From JACRLW01 sp050181465 (GTDB taxonomy: Bacteria > Planctomycetota > UBA1135 > UBA2386), in NCBI GenBank assembly GCA_050181465.1, contig JBFXDD010000004.1, positions 1 to 64,000 on the forward strand: a stretch of 64,000 nucleotides of DNA. The letters are read 5' to 3'. The notes beneath the pieces were generated by a model. The model was not told the origin of the DNA. It made no database searches and saw only the letters and a program-made list of their open reading frames with translations. Positions 46,509-56,254 of the stretch are shown piece after piece. Numbering within the stretch: the stretch's first letter is position 1; every line of letters starts with the position of its first letter. The position numbers were made by a program, and so were the translations under genes.

Positions 46509-46878
46509 CCGAGTGCGGCGACCTGCCGCTTGGAGCTCCCACTCGAATATCCGCGCGACCGGCCGAGCGATTTCGGAGTCGACGACCTTCGGCGCGCAGG
46601 CTCGAGCGATCGGCACGTTGCACGGCTCGGCGGATTCGAGTTGGGGAATCTCGGCCCGTTCTCGTGGAGCCGGTAGCGAATCCCCGTCGGCCCCGGTTGC
46701 TCGTCTCTGCGATACTGTCCGCAATGGCCCTCTCACTCGACCTCCTCATGATTCTCGGGGAGTCCCCGTGGCCGGGCGCCGGCGGGGCTCGCACTCGGTC
46801 GAGGCGCCATCAATCGGCGACGGCGCCGGGCGCCATCGGCTGTGACGGCTTCGGCGTCCGTCGGCGAGGGCCACGAGG
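46509..46878. other. Gene-free stretch before the ECF sigma gene
   Basis: About 370 bp with no supported gene. Short frames exist on both strands, one with a hydrophobic stretch (46664-46882), but none has a ribosome-binding site, codon bias or recognisable content. It probably carries the promoter of the sigma/kinase pair, although no promoter was identified with confidence. Confidence 0.5.
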
Positions 46879-47412
46879 ATGAGGTCCGACGTCGAGTCCG
46901 AGTCGCAGCCGGAGCCGACTGAGCGACTGGGTCCTGCCGCCGATCTCGTGGCGTCGGTCTACGGCGACTTGCGCGATCTCGCCGCGCGATACCTCGGGCA
47001 CCGCAACTGGACGGTTCAGCCCACCGCGCTGGTACACGAGGCCTATTCACGGTGTGCGCGATACGGCGAGTTCCGCGGCCCCGAACACTTCGCGGCGGTG
47101 GCCGCGACGGCGATGCGGCAACTCCTCATCGACCACGCCCGCGCGCGCAAGGCCGGCAAGCGCGACGCCGCGTTGCGAACGGTCTGCGATCTCGAAGAAA
47201 TCGGGCGGTCCGAGTTCGACGTGCTCGACATCGATGATGCGCTCGCCGTCCTCGCCGCGCTCGATGAACGCAAGGCGAAGGTCGTCGAGCTGCGGATCTT
47301 CGGCGGCATGACGATCCCGGAAGTCGGGCGCGCGCTGGGGATCTCTCACATGACGGTTTCCAACGACTGGCGATTCGCACGTGCCTGGCTCGCCGAACGA
47401 TTGGCCCCCTGA
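46879..47412 (+). CDS. ECF-family RNA polymerase sigma factor
   Basis: A 177-aa sigma factor. Region 2 includes LAARYLGHRNWTVQPTALVHEAY and region 4 shows LRIFGGMTIPEVGRALGIS followed by MTVSNDWRFARAWL. This layout matches the ECF group common in Planctomycetes and Acidobacteria that sits next to Ser/Thr kinases rather than a normal anti-sigma factor. The ATG has a CACGAGG element just upstream. The kinase gene starts 10 bp after the stop, so the pair is probably one signalling unit. Confidence 0.92.
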   Translation: MRSDVESESQPEPTERLGPAADLVASVYGDLRDLAARYLGHRNWTVQPTALVHEAYSRCARYGEFRGPEHFAAVAATAMRQLLIDHARARKAGKRDAALRTVCDLEEIGRSEFDVLDIDDALAVLAALDERKAKVVELRIFGGMTIPEVGRALGISHMTVSNDWRFARAWLAERLAP

Positions 47413-47422
47413 TTCGAGCGCG

Positions 47423-49927
47423 ATGACGAAAGACCCCAACCCTCGCGAGTTCGCCGAACTCGAGGCGGCCTTCCTCGAGGCGCGGCGTCTCGAACCGGCG
47501 GTACGCGAGCAGTGGCTGGCCCACCGGTTTCCGGATCAACCACACCTGATCGACTACGTGCGTCGCCTACTCGATCGCGACAACACATCCGAGACGATCT
47601 TTCGCGAAGTGGGGCGCGAAGCCGAGCGGCTCTTCGCCGCAGCCGCCCAGCCACCACGGATCGACGGATTCGAGATCCTCGAGGTCATCGGTCGGGGCGG
47701 CATGTCGACCGTCTACGCCGCCGAACAGGCCAATCCACATCGCATCGTCGCGATCAAGATCCTCGAGCCGCACCGCCAGGGCCCCGAAGAATTCGCCCGC
47801 CTCCTTCGCGAAGCCGACGTGCTCGCGCGGCTTCAGCATCCGAACATCGCCCGAATCATCGCTGCGGGTCGAACCCTCGACGATCGACCCTACCTCGCCA
47901 TGGAACGGGTGGACGGACGACGACTGGACACTTGGCTTCGCGAGGAAGCTCCACGACTCGATCGCCGCATCGATCTGCTGCTCCGCGTCTGCTCGGCGGT
48001 CGAGCACGCCCACCAGCGAGGCGTCATCCATCGCGATCTGAAACCATCCAACATCCTGGTCGAGGAGAACGACGAGGCCAAGGTGCTCGACTTCGGCATC
48101 GCGTGGCTGATCGAACAGCCGACCGGCAGCGCCGCGGGAAGCGACTCGGGTAGCAGGAGCAGCGAACGGTCCGGGACGCTGCCGTACATGAGTCCGGAAC
48201 AACTCGAAGGCGATCCGGCGAAGATCGACACCCGTAGCGATGTCTACGGTCTCGGCGCGCTGGCCTACGAGCTGTTCTCGGGGCGCCCGCCTTACGACGT
48301 CCAGCGACTGGGAACCACGGAAGCCATTCGCAAGATCGAGGCGACGCCCCCCCGCCGCCTGTCGGAACTCGATCCGAGACTCGCCGGCGATCTCGAAGCG
48401 ATCGTCGCACGTGCGATGCATCGCGAAGTGGGTTCGCGCTACCCCTCGGCGACCGCACTCGCCGACGATCTCCTGCGGCACCGCCGACACCTGCCGGTCA
48501 ACGCGCGACGCGCGACGGCGGGATACGTCCTCACTCGTTTCGTGCGCCGCCACGCGGCCACCAGTTGCGCGGTCCTGGTATCGGTGTTGGGAATCGCCGG
48601 CGGACTGGCCCTCTCACTCGTATCGCTGAAGGAGGTTCGATCGGCGGAGTCGATCGCGCGGCAGCAAGCCGCGACCGCCGTGGAGCTGGGCGACCGCTTG
48701 ACCAGGTTGCTGACGACCGCGGACGATTCCGTGCTCTCGCCGACGGTCTCCTTCCACGACCTTCTCATGCTCGGTCGCGAACGACTGCGAGACGAGTTGC
48801 CGAGTTCTCCTCGTGCTCGGCAACTGCTGCTCATGGCGCTGGGCCGGGCGATGCTGTCCGTGGCAGAGAACCAACACGCGCTGGGACTCTTCGACGAGGC
48901 CGCGGCGCTCGACGACCCTTCACTGCGCGACGAGGACACTCGCGCAGCGTTGCTCCTCGGCCGCGTGCGCGCGCTGGTCATGCTCGATCGAGTCGACGAC
49001 GCGCGAGCAGCAGTCGGGGAATACGAGGCCCTGGGAATCCCGATACCAACGCCGACCGCCTACGTCCTCGCGATCACCCGCTTCCTCCAGTTCGAGGCGG
49101 CAGCCGGCAATCGGGATTCAGTCGCGCGCAAGTTGCTCGAACTGGAGGCACTCGAGCGTGATCCACAGCAGGGCGACATCGCGCGTCTGATGCGATCCGC
49201 CGTGCTGTTCCGGCGAGCGGACGCGGCCCTTCGCGACGGACAAACCGACGAGGGCGGGCGGCTCCTCCGGGATGCGACCCAAGCGAAACTGACCGCCGTG
49301 GGATCCACATCTCCGCTCATCGTCCTGGAGCTGCTCGGCGGCTCACTGATGTTCGGGCCCGGCGGCATCGATCGAACGCAACTCCCCGCGGAACGCGACC
49401 GATACAAGTTGGGGCGCGAGTTACAGGATCAGAAGCGCTGGCCGGAGCTGGAAGTCCACGCGCGCGCGACTCTCGATTCCCTTGCCGGGGAGTCGACACC
49501 TCGACTCGACGTCCGCCTGCCGGCGATGCGACAACTCGCCTTCGCCCAGTATGGGCTGGGACGTGAAAACGAGGCCATCGCGATCGCCAGAGAGATGGTA
49601 TCGCTCGCATCGCAAAGGTTCGGCCCAAAGTCGCTCGAAGCCACGATGGCGCGCGATCTCCTGGCCGAGTTCGCGCATGGCATCGACGATCACGACCTCG
49701 TGATCGCAACCTGCGAGGAAGCGCTCGAGCAGCTTCGCGGCCAGAGTGACCGGCCGCGGTTGCAGGGGCGCTTCCTCGAGCGCAAGGGGCTCCATCTGCT
49801 CGCACAGAATCGGCTCGAGGAAGCCAAGACCGCGCTCGATGACTCGCGAAGTCTGCTCGACGCACTGGGGATGAGCGTCGCGGCGATCGACAAGGCGCTC
49901 GCCGAGATCGCCGCGCGGCGCCGCTGA
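47423..49927 (+). CDS. Ser/Thr protein kinase with C-terminal TPR-like region
   Basis: An 834-aa protein. A short N-terminal helical region (1-80) leads to a kinase domain (83-350): GRGGMSTVY, VAIKIL with Lys112, IHRDLKPSN with Asp205, LDFG with Asp223 and MSPEQ. A membrane helix spans about 380-402. The roughly 430 C-terminal residues form helical repeats of TPR type that would lie outside the cytoplasm. It is adjacent to and probably co-transcribed with the ECF sigma gene, suggesting control of sigma activity by phosphorylation. The ATG at 47423 is preferred over an earlier in-frame start. Confidence 0.92.
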   Translation: MTKDPNPREFAELEAAFLEARRLEPAVREQWLAHRFPDQPHLIDYVRRLLDRDNTSETIFREVGREAERLFAAAAQPPRIDGFEILEVIGRGGMSTVYAAEQANPHRIVAIKILEPHRQGPEEFARLLREADVLARLQHPNIARIIAAGRTLDDRPYLAMERVDGRRLDTWLREEAPRLDRRIDLLLRVCSAVEHAHQRGVIHRDLKPSNILVEENDEAKVLDFGIAWLIEQPTGSAAGSDSGSRSSERSGTLPYMSPEQLEGDPAKIDTRSDVYGLGALAYELFSGRPPYDVQRLGTTEAIRKIEATPPRRLSELDPRLAGDLEAIVARAMHREVGSRYPSATALADDLLRHRRHLPVNARRATAGYVLTRFVRRHAATSCAVLVSVLGIAGGLALSLVSLKEVRSAESIARQQAATAVELGDRLTRLLTTADDSVLSPTVSFHDLLMLGRERLRDELPSSPRARQLLLMALGRAMLSVAENQHALGLFDEAAALDDPSLRDEDTRAALLLGRVRALVMLDRVDDARAAVGEYEALGIPIPTPTAYVLAITRFLQFEAAAGNRDSVARKLLELEALERDPQQGDIARLMRSAVLFRRADAALRDGQTDEGGRLLRDATQAKLTAVGSTSPLIVLELLGGSLMFGPGGIDRTQLPAERDRYKLGRELQDQKRWPELEVHARATLDSLAGESTPRLDVRLPAMRQLAFAQYGLGRENEAIAIAREMVSLASQRFGPKSLEATMARDLLAEFAHGIDDHDLVIATCEEALEQLRGQSDRPRLQGRFLERKGLHLLAQNRLEEAKTALDDSRSLLDALGMSVAAIDKALAEIAARRR

Positions 49928-49955
49928 ATCGCGGCGTCCGCGCGGTCTCCGCAGA

Positions 49956-52124
49956 TCAGTTCTGCAGGTTGATGTCGAGCGCCGGCGACATCGCGCTCGG
50001 CGCGCCGAAGGCTGCAGCCTGAACGTAGATGTGCGCACCGGCGAGGGCAGGATCGAGCGGGAGCGCCAGCGGCAGGCTCGCACTCGGGCCGACACCGATC
50101 ACGAAGGCGGCGAGGTCCGGCAGGGTCTCGGCCTGGCAGCCCGGGCCGAAGACCAGCGACAGGTCGACCGGTCGAGCGCCGCCGTCCACCGCGAGCACAC
50201 CGATCAGCGTCGCAATGACGCTGCCGGCATCGACGTTGCCAACCTGCACCGAGAAGCCGGCGTTGCCCAACTTGGGCTGACCACCGCTTCCTGAGATCGT
50301 CGGCACGCCGCTGAGACCCGCGCAACCCGAACCGAAGGTCGTCGCCGAAGCCTGCTCACTCAGCATGGCGCCGAGGATCTCGGCGGGCGACAGCGCGCGG
50401 CTGTAGAAGCGGAAGTCATCCATGTGGTAGTGACTGGTCGCCCGGCTGGAACCGGAGGGCACCGCACCGACACTCAGGATCGCCGTCGCGCTCGTCGCCG
50501 TGTAGGCGTAGGTGTTCGGGGTGAAGGCACGCGGCGTCGGGTGAGGAACGCCGTTCTCGTAGCACATCAGTTGACCGTTGGCGTCGTCGATGACCAGCGC
50601 GTAGTGGTTCCACACACCTTGCGTGAGGTGTCCGGTCCAGTTGAAGGTGGTCGTCGCCGACAAGGGGGAACCCGTGCCGCCGCCGAACAGGATGCCCGCG
50701 CTGCCCATGAAGCAGCGGAAGCTGTTGTCGCTGAAGAAGTAGCCGAAGGGGCTCGTGGTGGTCGACGCCGGATCACGGTGCGCCCACCAGGTGATCGTGT
50801 AGCTGCCGCTCAAGGCGAGCTGCGCATTGGTGTTCACCGAGTTGCCGTTCGTCGCGCTGTAGGCCAGCTCGCCGAAGCCCGGCTCGTTGGCGTTGAACAG
50901 CGGACGACCGAGATCGCCGTGCCAGCCCGACGCGCGCGCCGTTCCGAACGCGGGGAAGCTCGAACCGCTCGCGCTGTTGGCGACGGTCGTTCCGCGCGGT
51001 TCGTTGAACTGGTACTGCAGCACCTCCGGGAGACCCGGATCGACCGGCTGACCTGTCGCGAAGATGAGGCTGGCCTTCGTCTCGGAGTCGCTCTGGCCAG
51101 AGTTGGAGGCGGTCATCTTGACCGTGTAGAGACCGCTGCTCGCATAGACCCAGGTCGGGTTCTGAAGCGTCGAGTCGACGTTGCCGTCGTTGTCGAAGTC
51201 CCAGGCCCACGACGTGACCAAGCCCGTGGAGGTGTCGGTGAAGTTCACGATCAAGGGCGCCGCACCCATAGTCGGCGTCGCGGAGAAGTCCGCGGCGATC
51301 GGGTCGACCGAGATGTAGTCGGACTTGGTGAGGCTCGACGACGGATTCTGCGAATCCGTGACGGTGAGCTTGACCGAGTACAGACCCGGAGCCGCGTAGA
51401 TCCACTGCGGGTTCTGCAAGGTCGAATCGGTGTTGCCGTCATTGTCGAAGTCCCACGCCCAGGTCGCCACGCCGTTCGGATCCGAGGTGAAGGTCTGGTC
51501 CGTGAAATTGACGAACAGCGGCGAAGCACCGGACAGGGGAGTTGCGCTGAAGTTCGCGAACAGGCCGTTGCTGGGAACGTAGTTGAAGCAACCGTTCCAA
51601 ACTCGGGGTGAGTTCAGCGACGCGTTGCTGAACGGCACACCGCCCGGCACCGTGGTGCCCTTGCCCAGGCTCATCGACAGCTCTGCCGTCGAGAAGTTCT
51701 GGTTCGTTCCGTTGCCGTTGGTGTAGGAGTGACCGTTGCTGCTCCGGATGGCGACACCGAAGGCGCCGGTGTTGAGGAGCACCGACGTGTTCAACGGAAC
51801 GTTGGTCGGAGTGTTTCGCGCGGTCGAAGTGCCGGAACCGGTGCCGACCAGGGTCCACACCGCTGGATTGGCTTCCACGCCAATCGAAGTCCCCGGCGTG
51901 GTGTAGATCTCGATGTTCACCGCACCGGCCGCCATGCAGTTGGTGTCGATGGACTGCAGGAGAACCGGGGTGGTGACGTTGATGTCGAAGAACACCAGCG
52001 TGTCGCCGGAGAGACCGTTGCCGCCGATGAAGCCGACGGTGCACAGCGGACTCTGGGCGAGTGCGGGGAGCGCAAACGAAGCGGCCGCAATCGTGGCGGC
52101 CATCAGACGAGATGGTAGGTTCAT
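49956..52124 (-). CDS. Secreted PKD/LamG surface protein with GSGC-type C-terminal domain
   Basis: A 722-aa exported protein. The signal peptide covers residues 1-24 (ending ALAQ). Two PKD domains follow (about 190-275 and 277-357), each with WAWDFDNDGN. A LamG/concanavalin-like fold covers about 370-590 (YTITWWAHRDP, GVWNHYALVID, MDDFRFYSRALSPAEI). The last 125 residues start at FGSGCAGLSG and form a beta-rich domain of unknown family, possibly a clade-specific surface or secretion tail. Adhesion or carbohydrate binding is inferred. No catalytic motif is seen. Confidence 0.88.
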   Translation of the reverse strand: MNLPSRLMAATIAAASFALPALAQSPLCTVGFIGGNGLSGDTLVFFDINVTTPVLLQSIDTNCMAAGAVNIEIYTTPGTSIGVEANPAVWTLVGTGSGTSTARNTPTNVPLNTSVLLNTGAFGVAIRSSNGHSYTNGNGTNQNFSTAELSMSLGKGTTVPGGVPFSNASLNSPRVWNGCFNYVPSNGLFANFSATPLSGASPLFVNFTDQTFTSDPNGVATWAWDFDNDGNTDSTLQNPQWIYAAPGLYSVKLTVTDSQNPSSSLTKSDYISVDPIAADFSATPTMGAAPLIVNFTDTSTGLVTSWAWDFDNDGNVDSTLQNPTWVYASSGLYTVKMTASNSGQSDSETKASLIFATGQPVDPGLPEVLQYQFNEPRGTTVANSASGSSFPAFGTARASGWHGDLGRPLFNANEPGFGELAYSATNGNSVNTNAQLALSGSYTITWWAHRDPASTTTSPFGYFFSDNSFRCFMGSAGILFGGGTGSPLSATTTFNWTGHLTQGVWNHYALVIDDANGQLMCYENGVPHPTPRAFTPNTYAYTATSATAILSVGAVPSGSSRATSHYHMDDFRFYSRALSPAEILGAMLSEQASATTFGSGCAGLSGVPTISGSGGQPKLGNAGFSVQVGNVDAGSVIATLIGVLAVDGGARPVDLSLVFGPGCQAETLPDLAAFVIGVGPSASLPLALPLDPALAGAHIYVQAAAFGAPSAMSPALDINLQN

Positions 52125-52343
52125 GTTGAGGAGTGAAAGAAGACGAGACGAACTCGTCGCGTGGACGGCACACCGCTGGGGGTCGCCGAAGTGAAGCCTA
52201 CCGCGTCATGGCCATCGCGCGACCCGATGCCCCATCGAGAAGAATGCGCCGAAGCGAATCAATGCCGTCGCGATCCGTGGGCGGCATGAACCGTCTCGCA
52301 ACGTCGATTCGAACCCGCAGCCGGATCGGGCCACAATGCGCGG

Positions 52344-54539
52344 ATGCTGCGCAAGCTGGTCCTCGCCGCTGGAATCGGCACCACGTCGGCCGCGACCCAA
52401 TCCCTCGATGCTCTGCCCTCCCACGATCCGCCGGGCTCGACCCAGGCGGTCGCCGACTGGCTCGTCGTTCGGGCAGGATTCCCCGCTCGTGTGGAACGCG
52501 GGACGTCCAAAAACGAGATCGTCCTCAGCAATGGCCTGATTCGTCGCGCGTTCCGAGTCCGTGAGAACCTGGTGTGCGTCGCCTTCGACGATCAGATGCG
52601 CGGCGAGTCCCTCCTCCGCGCAGCCCACCCGGAAGCGCGGCTCTGGGTCGACGGCACGGAGTACGCAGTCGGGGGCATGGCGGGCCAGCCCCATCACGCA
52701 TGGCTCGACGAATCGATGATCGACGCGCTGAGACCCGTCGACGGCGCATTTGGGTTCGTTCGCTGGTCTGCCTCGCCCATCGCGCCGCGGCTGAATTGGC
52801 AGCGAGTGCGCCACCATGCACCGGATGCAGAATGGCCGCCCAAGGGCATCAGCCTCGCCTTCGAATTCGAAGCACCGGCGGGAGGTCCCGACCTCGTCGT
52901 GACGGTTCGTTACGACCTCTACGACGGCGTGCCGTGCCTGAGCAAGCAGGTGCTGATCCACAATCGCGGCACGACCCCGGTACGTGTCGACCGCATCCGA
53001 ACAGAGGAGTTGGCGATCGTCGAACACGGCAACCCCGTGGAGGCGCGAAGCGGCGTCGCGCTGCCGAAACCCGAACACCTTCACGTGGAGACCGACTTCG
53101 CGTTCGGCGGCTTCAACTTCGAGAACGCCAATCGCCACGTCGTCCACTGGCGGACCGACCCCGAGCACCACACGCAGGTCAACTACCTGCGCCAGATGCC
53201 GTGCCTGTTGGTCGTCGAACCGAGCCGTGGACCGGGCGTTTCGGTCGCGCCCGGCGAGCGATTCGACTCCTTCACGACCTTCGAGTTGGTTCACGACTCC
53301 CTCGATCGTGAGCGGCAGGGACTCGGCCTGCGCCGCATGTATCGCACCGTCGCGCCATGGATCACCGAGAACCCATTGATGATGCACCTGCGTCACTCGG
53401 ATCCGGAATCGGTTCGGCGTGCCATCGATCAGTGCGCCGAGGTCGGCTTCGAAATGCTGATCCTGTCCTTCGGCAGCGGCTTCGACATCGAGGATCGGAG
53501 TGAGGCAAACCTCACTCGCTGGCGGAGCCTCGCGGAGTATGCGAAGTCCAAGGACATCGAGATCGGCGGCTACTCGCTGTACTCGTCGCGACGGATCGGC
53601 AACGGTCAGGACATCGTGTGTCCGCCCGGCGAGTCGCATGCGCACGGCGCCTGCCCCGCCCTCACCTCCGAATGGGGCCAGCGCTACGTGCAGACGTTGC
53701 GCGAGTTCTTCCGCGCGACCGGCTTCACGTTGCTCGAGCACGACGGCCCGTATCCCGGCGACGTCGACGTCACTTCACGACCGCCGCTCCAGCGCGGCGT
53801 CGAGGACTCGCAGTGGTTGCACTGGAAGATCAGTACGGACTTCTACGAGGACTGCCGCGCTCGGGGCATCTACGTGAACGCACCGGATCACTACTTCCTC
53901 AACGGGACGAGCAAGTGCGGCATGGGCTATCGCGAGACCAATTGGTCATTGCCCCGTGACGATCAGGTGATCCACACTCGACAGAACATCTACGACGGCA
54001 CGTGGCGCAAGCCGCCGTCCCTGGGCTGGATGTTCGTGCCGTTGTCCGAGTATCACGGCGGCGGTGCGGCAGCGACGATCGAGCCGCTCGCCGAACACCT
54101 CGATCACTACGATCGCATGCTGACCGCGAACCTGGCCATGGGTGTGCAAGCCTGTTATCGCGGACCGCGTCTCTTCGACACGAGTGCTACGCGCGATCTG
54201 CTCGCGGCGCGGGTCGCCTGGTTCAAGCAGTACCGCGACATCCTGGAGTCGGACATGGTTCACGGACGCCGTGCCGACGGTCGCGACATCGATTGGATGC
54301 TTCACGTGAATCCGGATCTGCCCGAACGCGCGTTGCTGGTCGTCTTCAATCCGCTGACACGAGCCGTGACGCGCGAGATCCGGGTCGACCTCCGCTACAG
54401 CGGTCTCGTCGACCATGCGAGTTTCGCGATCGAAGACCGCGCACGCGAAGAACTCGTGTTGGACCGAGACCGCCGTGTCCGTGTCACGCTGGACGTCCCG
54501 GCCGGCGGTTTCACCTGGGCCGTGTTCCGCCCGGAGTGA
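52344..54539 (+). CDS. Putative secreted glycoside hydrolase (clan GH-D-like)
   Basis: A 731-aa protein with a probable signal peptide (1-17). Residues about 55-330 look like a beta-sandwich domain; about 345-620 look like a TIM barrel with Asp/Glu/Trp-rich loops including LLEHDGPYPGDVD (about 463-475) and NAPDHYFLNGTS; the C-terminal 100 residues are a beta-rich cap (DLRYSGLVDHASF). This order resembles alpha-galactosidase-type GH27/36 relatives, but the exact family and catalytic pair are not certain. It has no sugar-transport neighbours, so the substrate is unknown. It is divergent from the PKD/LamG gene. Confidence 0.65.
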   Translation: MLRKLVLAAGIGTTSAATQSLDALPSHDPPGSTQAVADWLVVRAGFPARVERGTSKNEIVLSNGLIRRAFRVRENLVCVAFDDQMRGESLLRAAHPEARLWVDGTEYAVGGMAGQPHHAWLDESMIDALRPVDGAFGFVRWSASPIAPRLNWQRVRHHAPDAEWPPKGISLAFEFEAPAGGPDLVVTVRYDLYDGVPCLSKQVLIHNRGTTPVRVDRIRTEELAIVEHGNPVEARSGVALPKPEHLHVETDFAFGGFNFENANRHVVHWRTDPEHHTQVNYLRQMPCLLVVEPSRGPGVSVAPGERFDSFTTFELVHDSLDRERQGLGLRRMYRTVAPWITENPLMMHLRHSDPESVRRAIDQCAEVGFEMLILSFGSGFDIEDRSEANLTRWRSLAEYAKSKDIEIGGYSLYSSRRIGNGQDIVCPPGESHAHGACPALTSEWGQRYVQTLREFFRATGFTLLEHDGPYPGDVDVTSRPPLQRGVEDSQWLHWKISTDFYEDCRARGIYVNAPDHYFLNGTSKCGMGYRETNWSLPRDDQVIHTRQNIYDGTWRKPPSLGWMFVPLSEYHGGGAAATIEPLAEHLDHYDRMLTANLAMGVQACYRGPRLFDTSATRDLLAARVAWFKQYRDILESDMVHGRRADGRDIDWMLHVNPDLPERALLVVFNPLTRAVTREIRVDLRYSGLVDHASFAIEDRAREELVLDRDRRVRVTLDVPAGGFTWAVFRPE

Positions 54540-54554
54540 GCCACCGTTCGTCGA

Positions 54555-54872
54555 TCAAGGGGCGAGCGCCGGCCAGAACCACAACAGCCCACCCGCGACT
54601 TCGAGTACGCCCAGCGTCAGGCCGCCGACCGCCCAACCTTCGCGACCGCGTTCCCACAGCGATCGAGTCTCGAGCACCAGAGCCAGGGTCGGACCCGCAC
54701 CGATCATGCTCAGACCGAGCATGCCGCCGAGCCCTCGAGGAAAGCCGCGTCGGACGAGGTAACCGATCGGCAACACGAGTCCCGCGCCCAGCGACTCACG
54801 GCCATTCTCGATCCGCCGCCTGAAGGCGAGAGCAACGCCGAGCACGGCGACGAGACGGATGGGGCCGATCAT
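54555..54872 (-). CDS. Small integral membrane protein
   Basis: A 105-aa protein with three or four hydrophobic segments (about 5-17, 28-41, 47-66 and 78-104) rich in Gly and Leu. No family was recognised. It lies 33 bp downstream of a larger membrane protein gene on the same strand, so the two may act together. The short length leaves some doubt that it is real. Confidence 0.55.
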   Translation of the reverse strand: MIGPIRLVAVLGVALAFRRRIENGRESLGAGLVLPIGYLVRRGFPRGLGGMLGLSMIGAGPTLALVLETRSLWERGREGWAVGGLTLGVLEVAGGLLWFWPALAP

Positions 54873-54905
54873 GGAAGCTTGTTCGAGCGACGCCGCAGTT
54901 CTGCT

Positions 54906-55559
54906 TCACGAGAGTTTCCGTCGTGGTACCAAGCGGTGCGAGAGAAGCACGATGCCATCGAGCACACAGTAGAGAACGCCGGCGGCGACGGGTGGATTCG
55001 TGGTCGCGAGACCGAAGGTGGGTTCGACTGCCGCCCAGCGCCACGTGCCGATCCGCGTCCCGACCAGTTCGAGGATAAGCGCGAGGAGGAACATCGATCC
55101 GTACACCGCCGAAGACCGGCCGAATCGAGTCATGAGCGCGAAGACCAACAACAGCCACAAGCTCTGCTGATCGCCGAGCCACAGGAAGCACGTGATCGTC
55201 AGCAACGCGGCAAGGGATCGCAGCAATGACCGAACCGTCTCCCCCAGCGAGTCCGTGATGGTGACGCCGAGCCAGAACAGCAATGCGTGACCAAAAGGGA
55301 CGTAGGGCGGCACGATGCCCAATCGGTATTCATAGAGCCCGGCACCTTCGGTCAGGAAGAACTCGCCAAGGGTTGCCCAGAACACGCAGGCGCACAGTCG
55401 AATTCGCTCGAGACGACTCGCAGTGCGGACGACCCACGCGAGAAGCGCGATCGTTCCGATCGTCGTCACGGTCAGCCCCCACCAACCGAACTTCGCGTCG
55501 ATCAGTAGACCGAGCGGAAACCAGACGGCAACCGTCGCCGCCTGCGTCGCCGATCTCAC
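54906..55559 (-). CDS. Integral membrane protein of unknown function
   Basis: A 217-aa protein with about six hydrophobic helices and conserved-looking polar patches between them (GAGLYEYRLG, GTRIGTWRWA, TNPPVAAG). The GTG at 55559 overlaps the upstream oxidoreductase stop (GTGA) and is preferred to an ATG 66 bases earlier that would overlap that gene. No family was assigned. It is translationally coupled to the oxidoreductase. Confidence 0.7.
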   Translation of the reverse strand: MRSATQAATVAVWFPLGLLIDAKFGWWGLTVTTIGTIALLAWVVRTASRLERIRLCACVFWATLGEFFLTEGAGLYEYRLGIVPPYVPFGHALLFWLGVTITDSLGETVRSLLRSLAALLTITCFLWLGDQQSLWLLLVFALMTRFGRSSAVYGSMFLLALILELVGTRIGTWRWAAVEPTFGLATTNPPVAAGVLYCVLDGIVLLSHRLVPRRKLS

Positions 55560-56188
55560 GCGCGCCCTTCGCAGCGGAAGGAGAACTCGCGCCCGAGCCC
55601 GCTCTGCATCGCGAGTTGGATCCACAGCACCGCAAGGTTCTCCAGGACGGCGGCATTGCGCAGCGGACCGACATCGCGCGGTACGAAGCCGAGACCCTTC
55701 GCCAGGTCCATCACCACCGCCTTCGCTTCCTTGTCGTCTCCGGCGAAGAAGGCGTCGGCGGAACCGGATGCGAGCGCAGGATTCCGATGGATCTCGGCAC
55801 CGAAGTGATTGAAGCCCTTGACGACTCGCAGTCTCGGAAAGGCCGCCGCGAGCGCCGCAGTAGTCGACCCCTCGCTCGGCGGCTTGAGCACGGGTCCGTC
55901 GACGAACAACACCGGGTTGTTGCAGTCGACCAGGATCGCGCCGTCGCGAATCCCGCTGTGGCGTACGGCATCGATCGCAGCGCTCGCCGTGACCGCCACG
56001 AACACGATGTCCGCGGACTTCGCCGACTCGCCGAGCGGCTGCGCCGTCGCCTTGCTGCCGAGCTCCGCGCGAAGTGCCGCGGTATCCATGGGCTGCCGCA
56101 CACCGAACTCGACTTCATGACCACTGGCCACGAGCCGACGAGCGAGATTCGCGCCGACCGAGCCGGCGCCAAGGATGGTGATGTTCAT
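55556..56188 (-). CDS. NAD(P)-binding oxidoreductase of the F420-dependent NADP reductase type
   Basis: A 210-aa Rossmann-fold protein. The N-terminus has ITILGAGSVGANLARRL, followed by GHEVEFGVRQP, ADIVFVAV, VVKGFNHFGAE and GFVPRDVGPLRNA, the layout of NADPH:F420 reductase-like and STEAP-like proteins. The F420-binding family is broad, and F420 use cannot be assumed. It is first in a three-gene minus-strand group with two membrane proteins. Confidence 0.78.
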   Translation of the reverse strand: MNITILGAGSVGANLARRLVASGHEVEFGVRQPMDTAALRAELGSKATAQPLGESAKSADIVFVAVTASAAIDAVRHSGIRDGAILVDCNNPVLFVDGPVLKPPSEGSTTAALAAAFPRLRVVKGFNHFGAEIHRNPALASGSADAFFAGDDKEAKAVVMDLAKGLGFVPRDVGPLRNAAVLENLAVLWIQLAMQSGLGREFSFRCEGRA

Positions 56189-56254
56189 GAGGTCGAGAGA
56201 ATCGCCGCACGCGCAGCGAGATTCACACTTGGGGATGCCGCTCCCCGCACTCGT

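Noticed and set aside
46664..46882. A 72-codon plus-strand frame with a hydrophobic segment before the ECF sigma gene
   Set aside because: It starts at a GTG with no ribosome-binding site, overlaps the sigma start and turns into Arg/Gly-rich filler.
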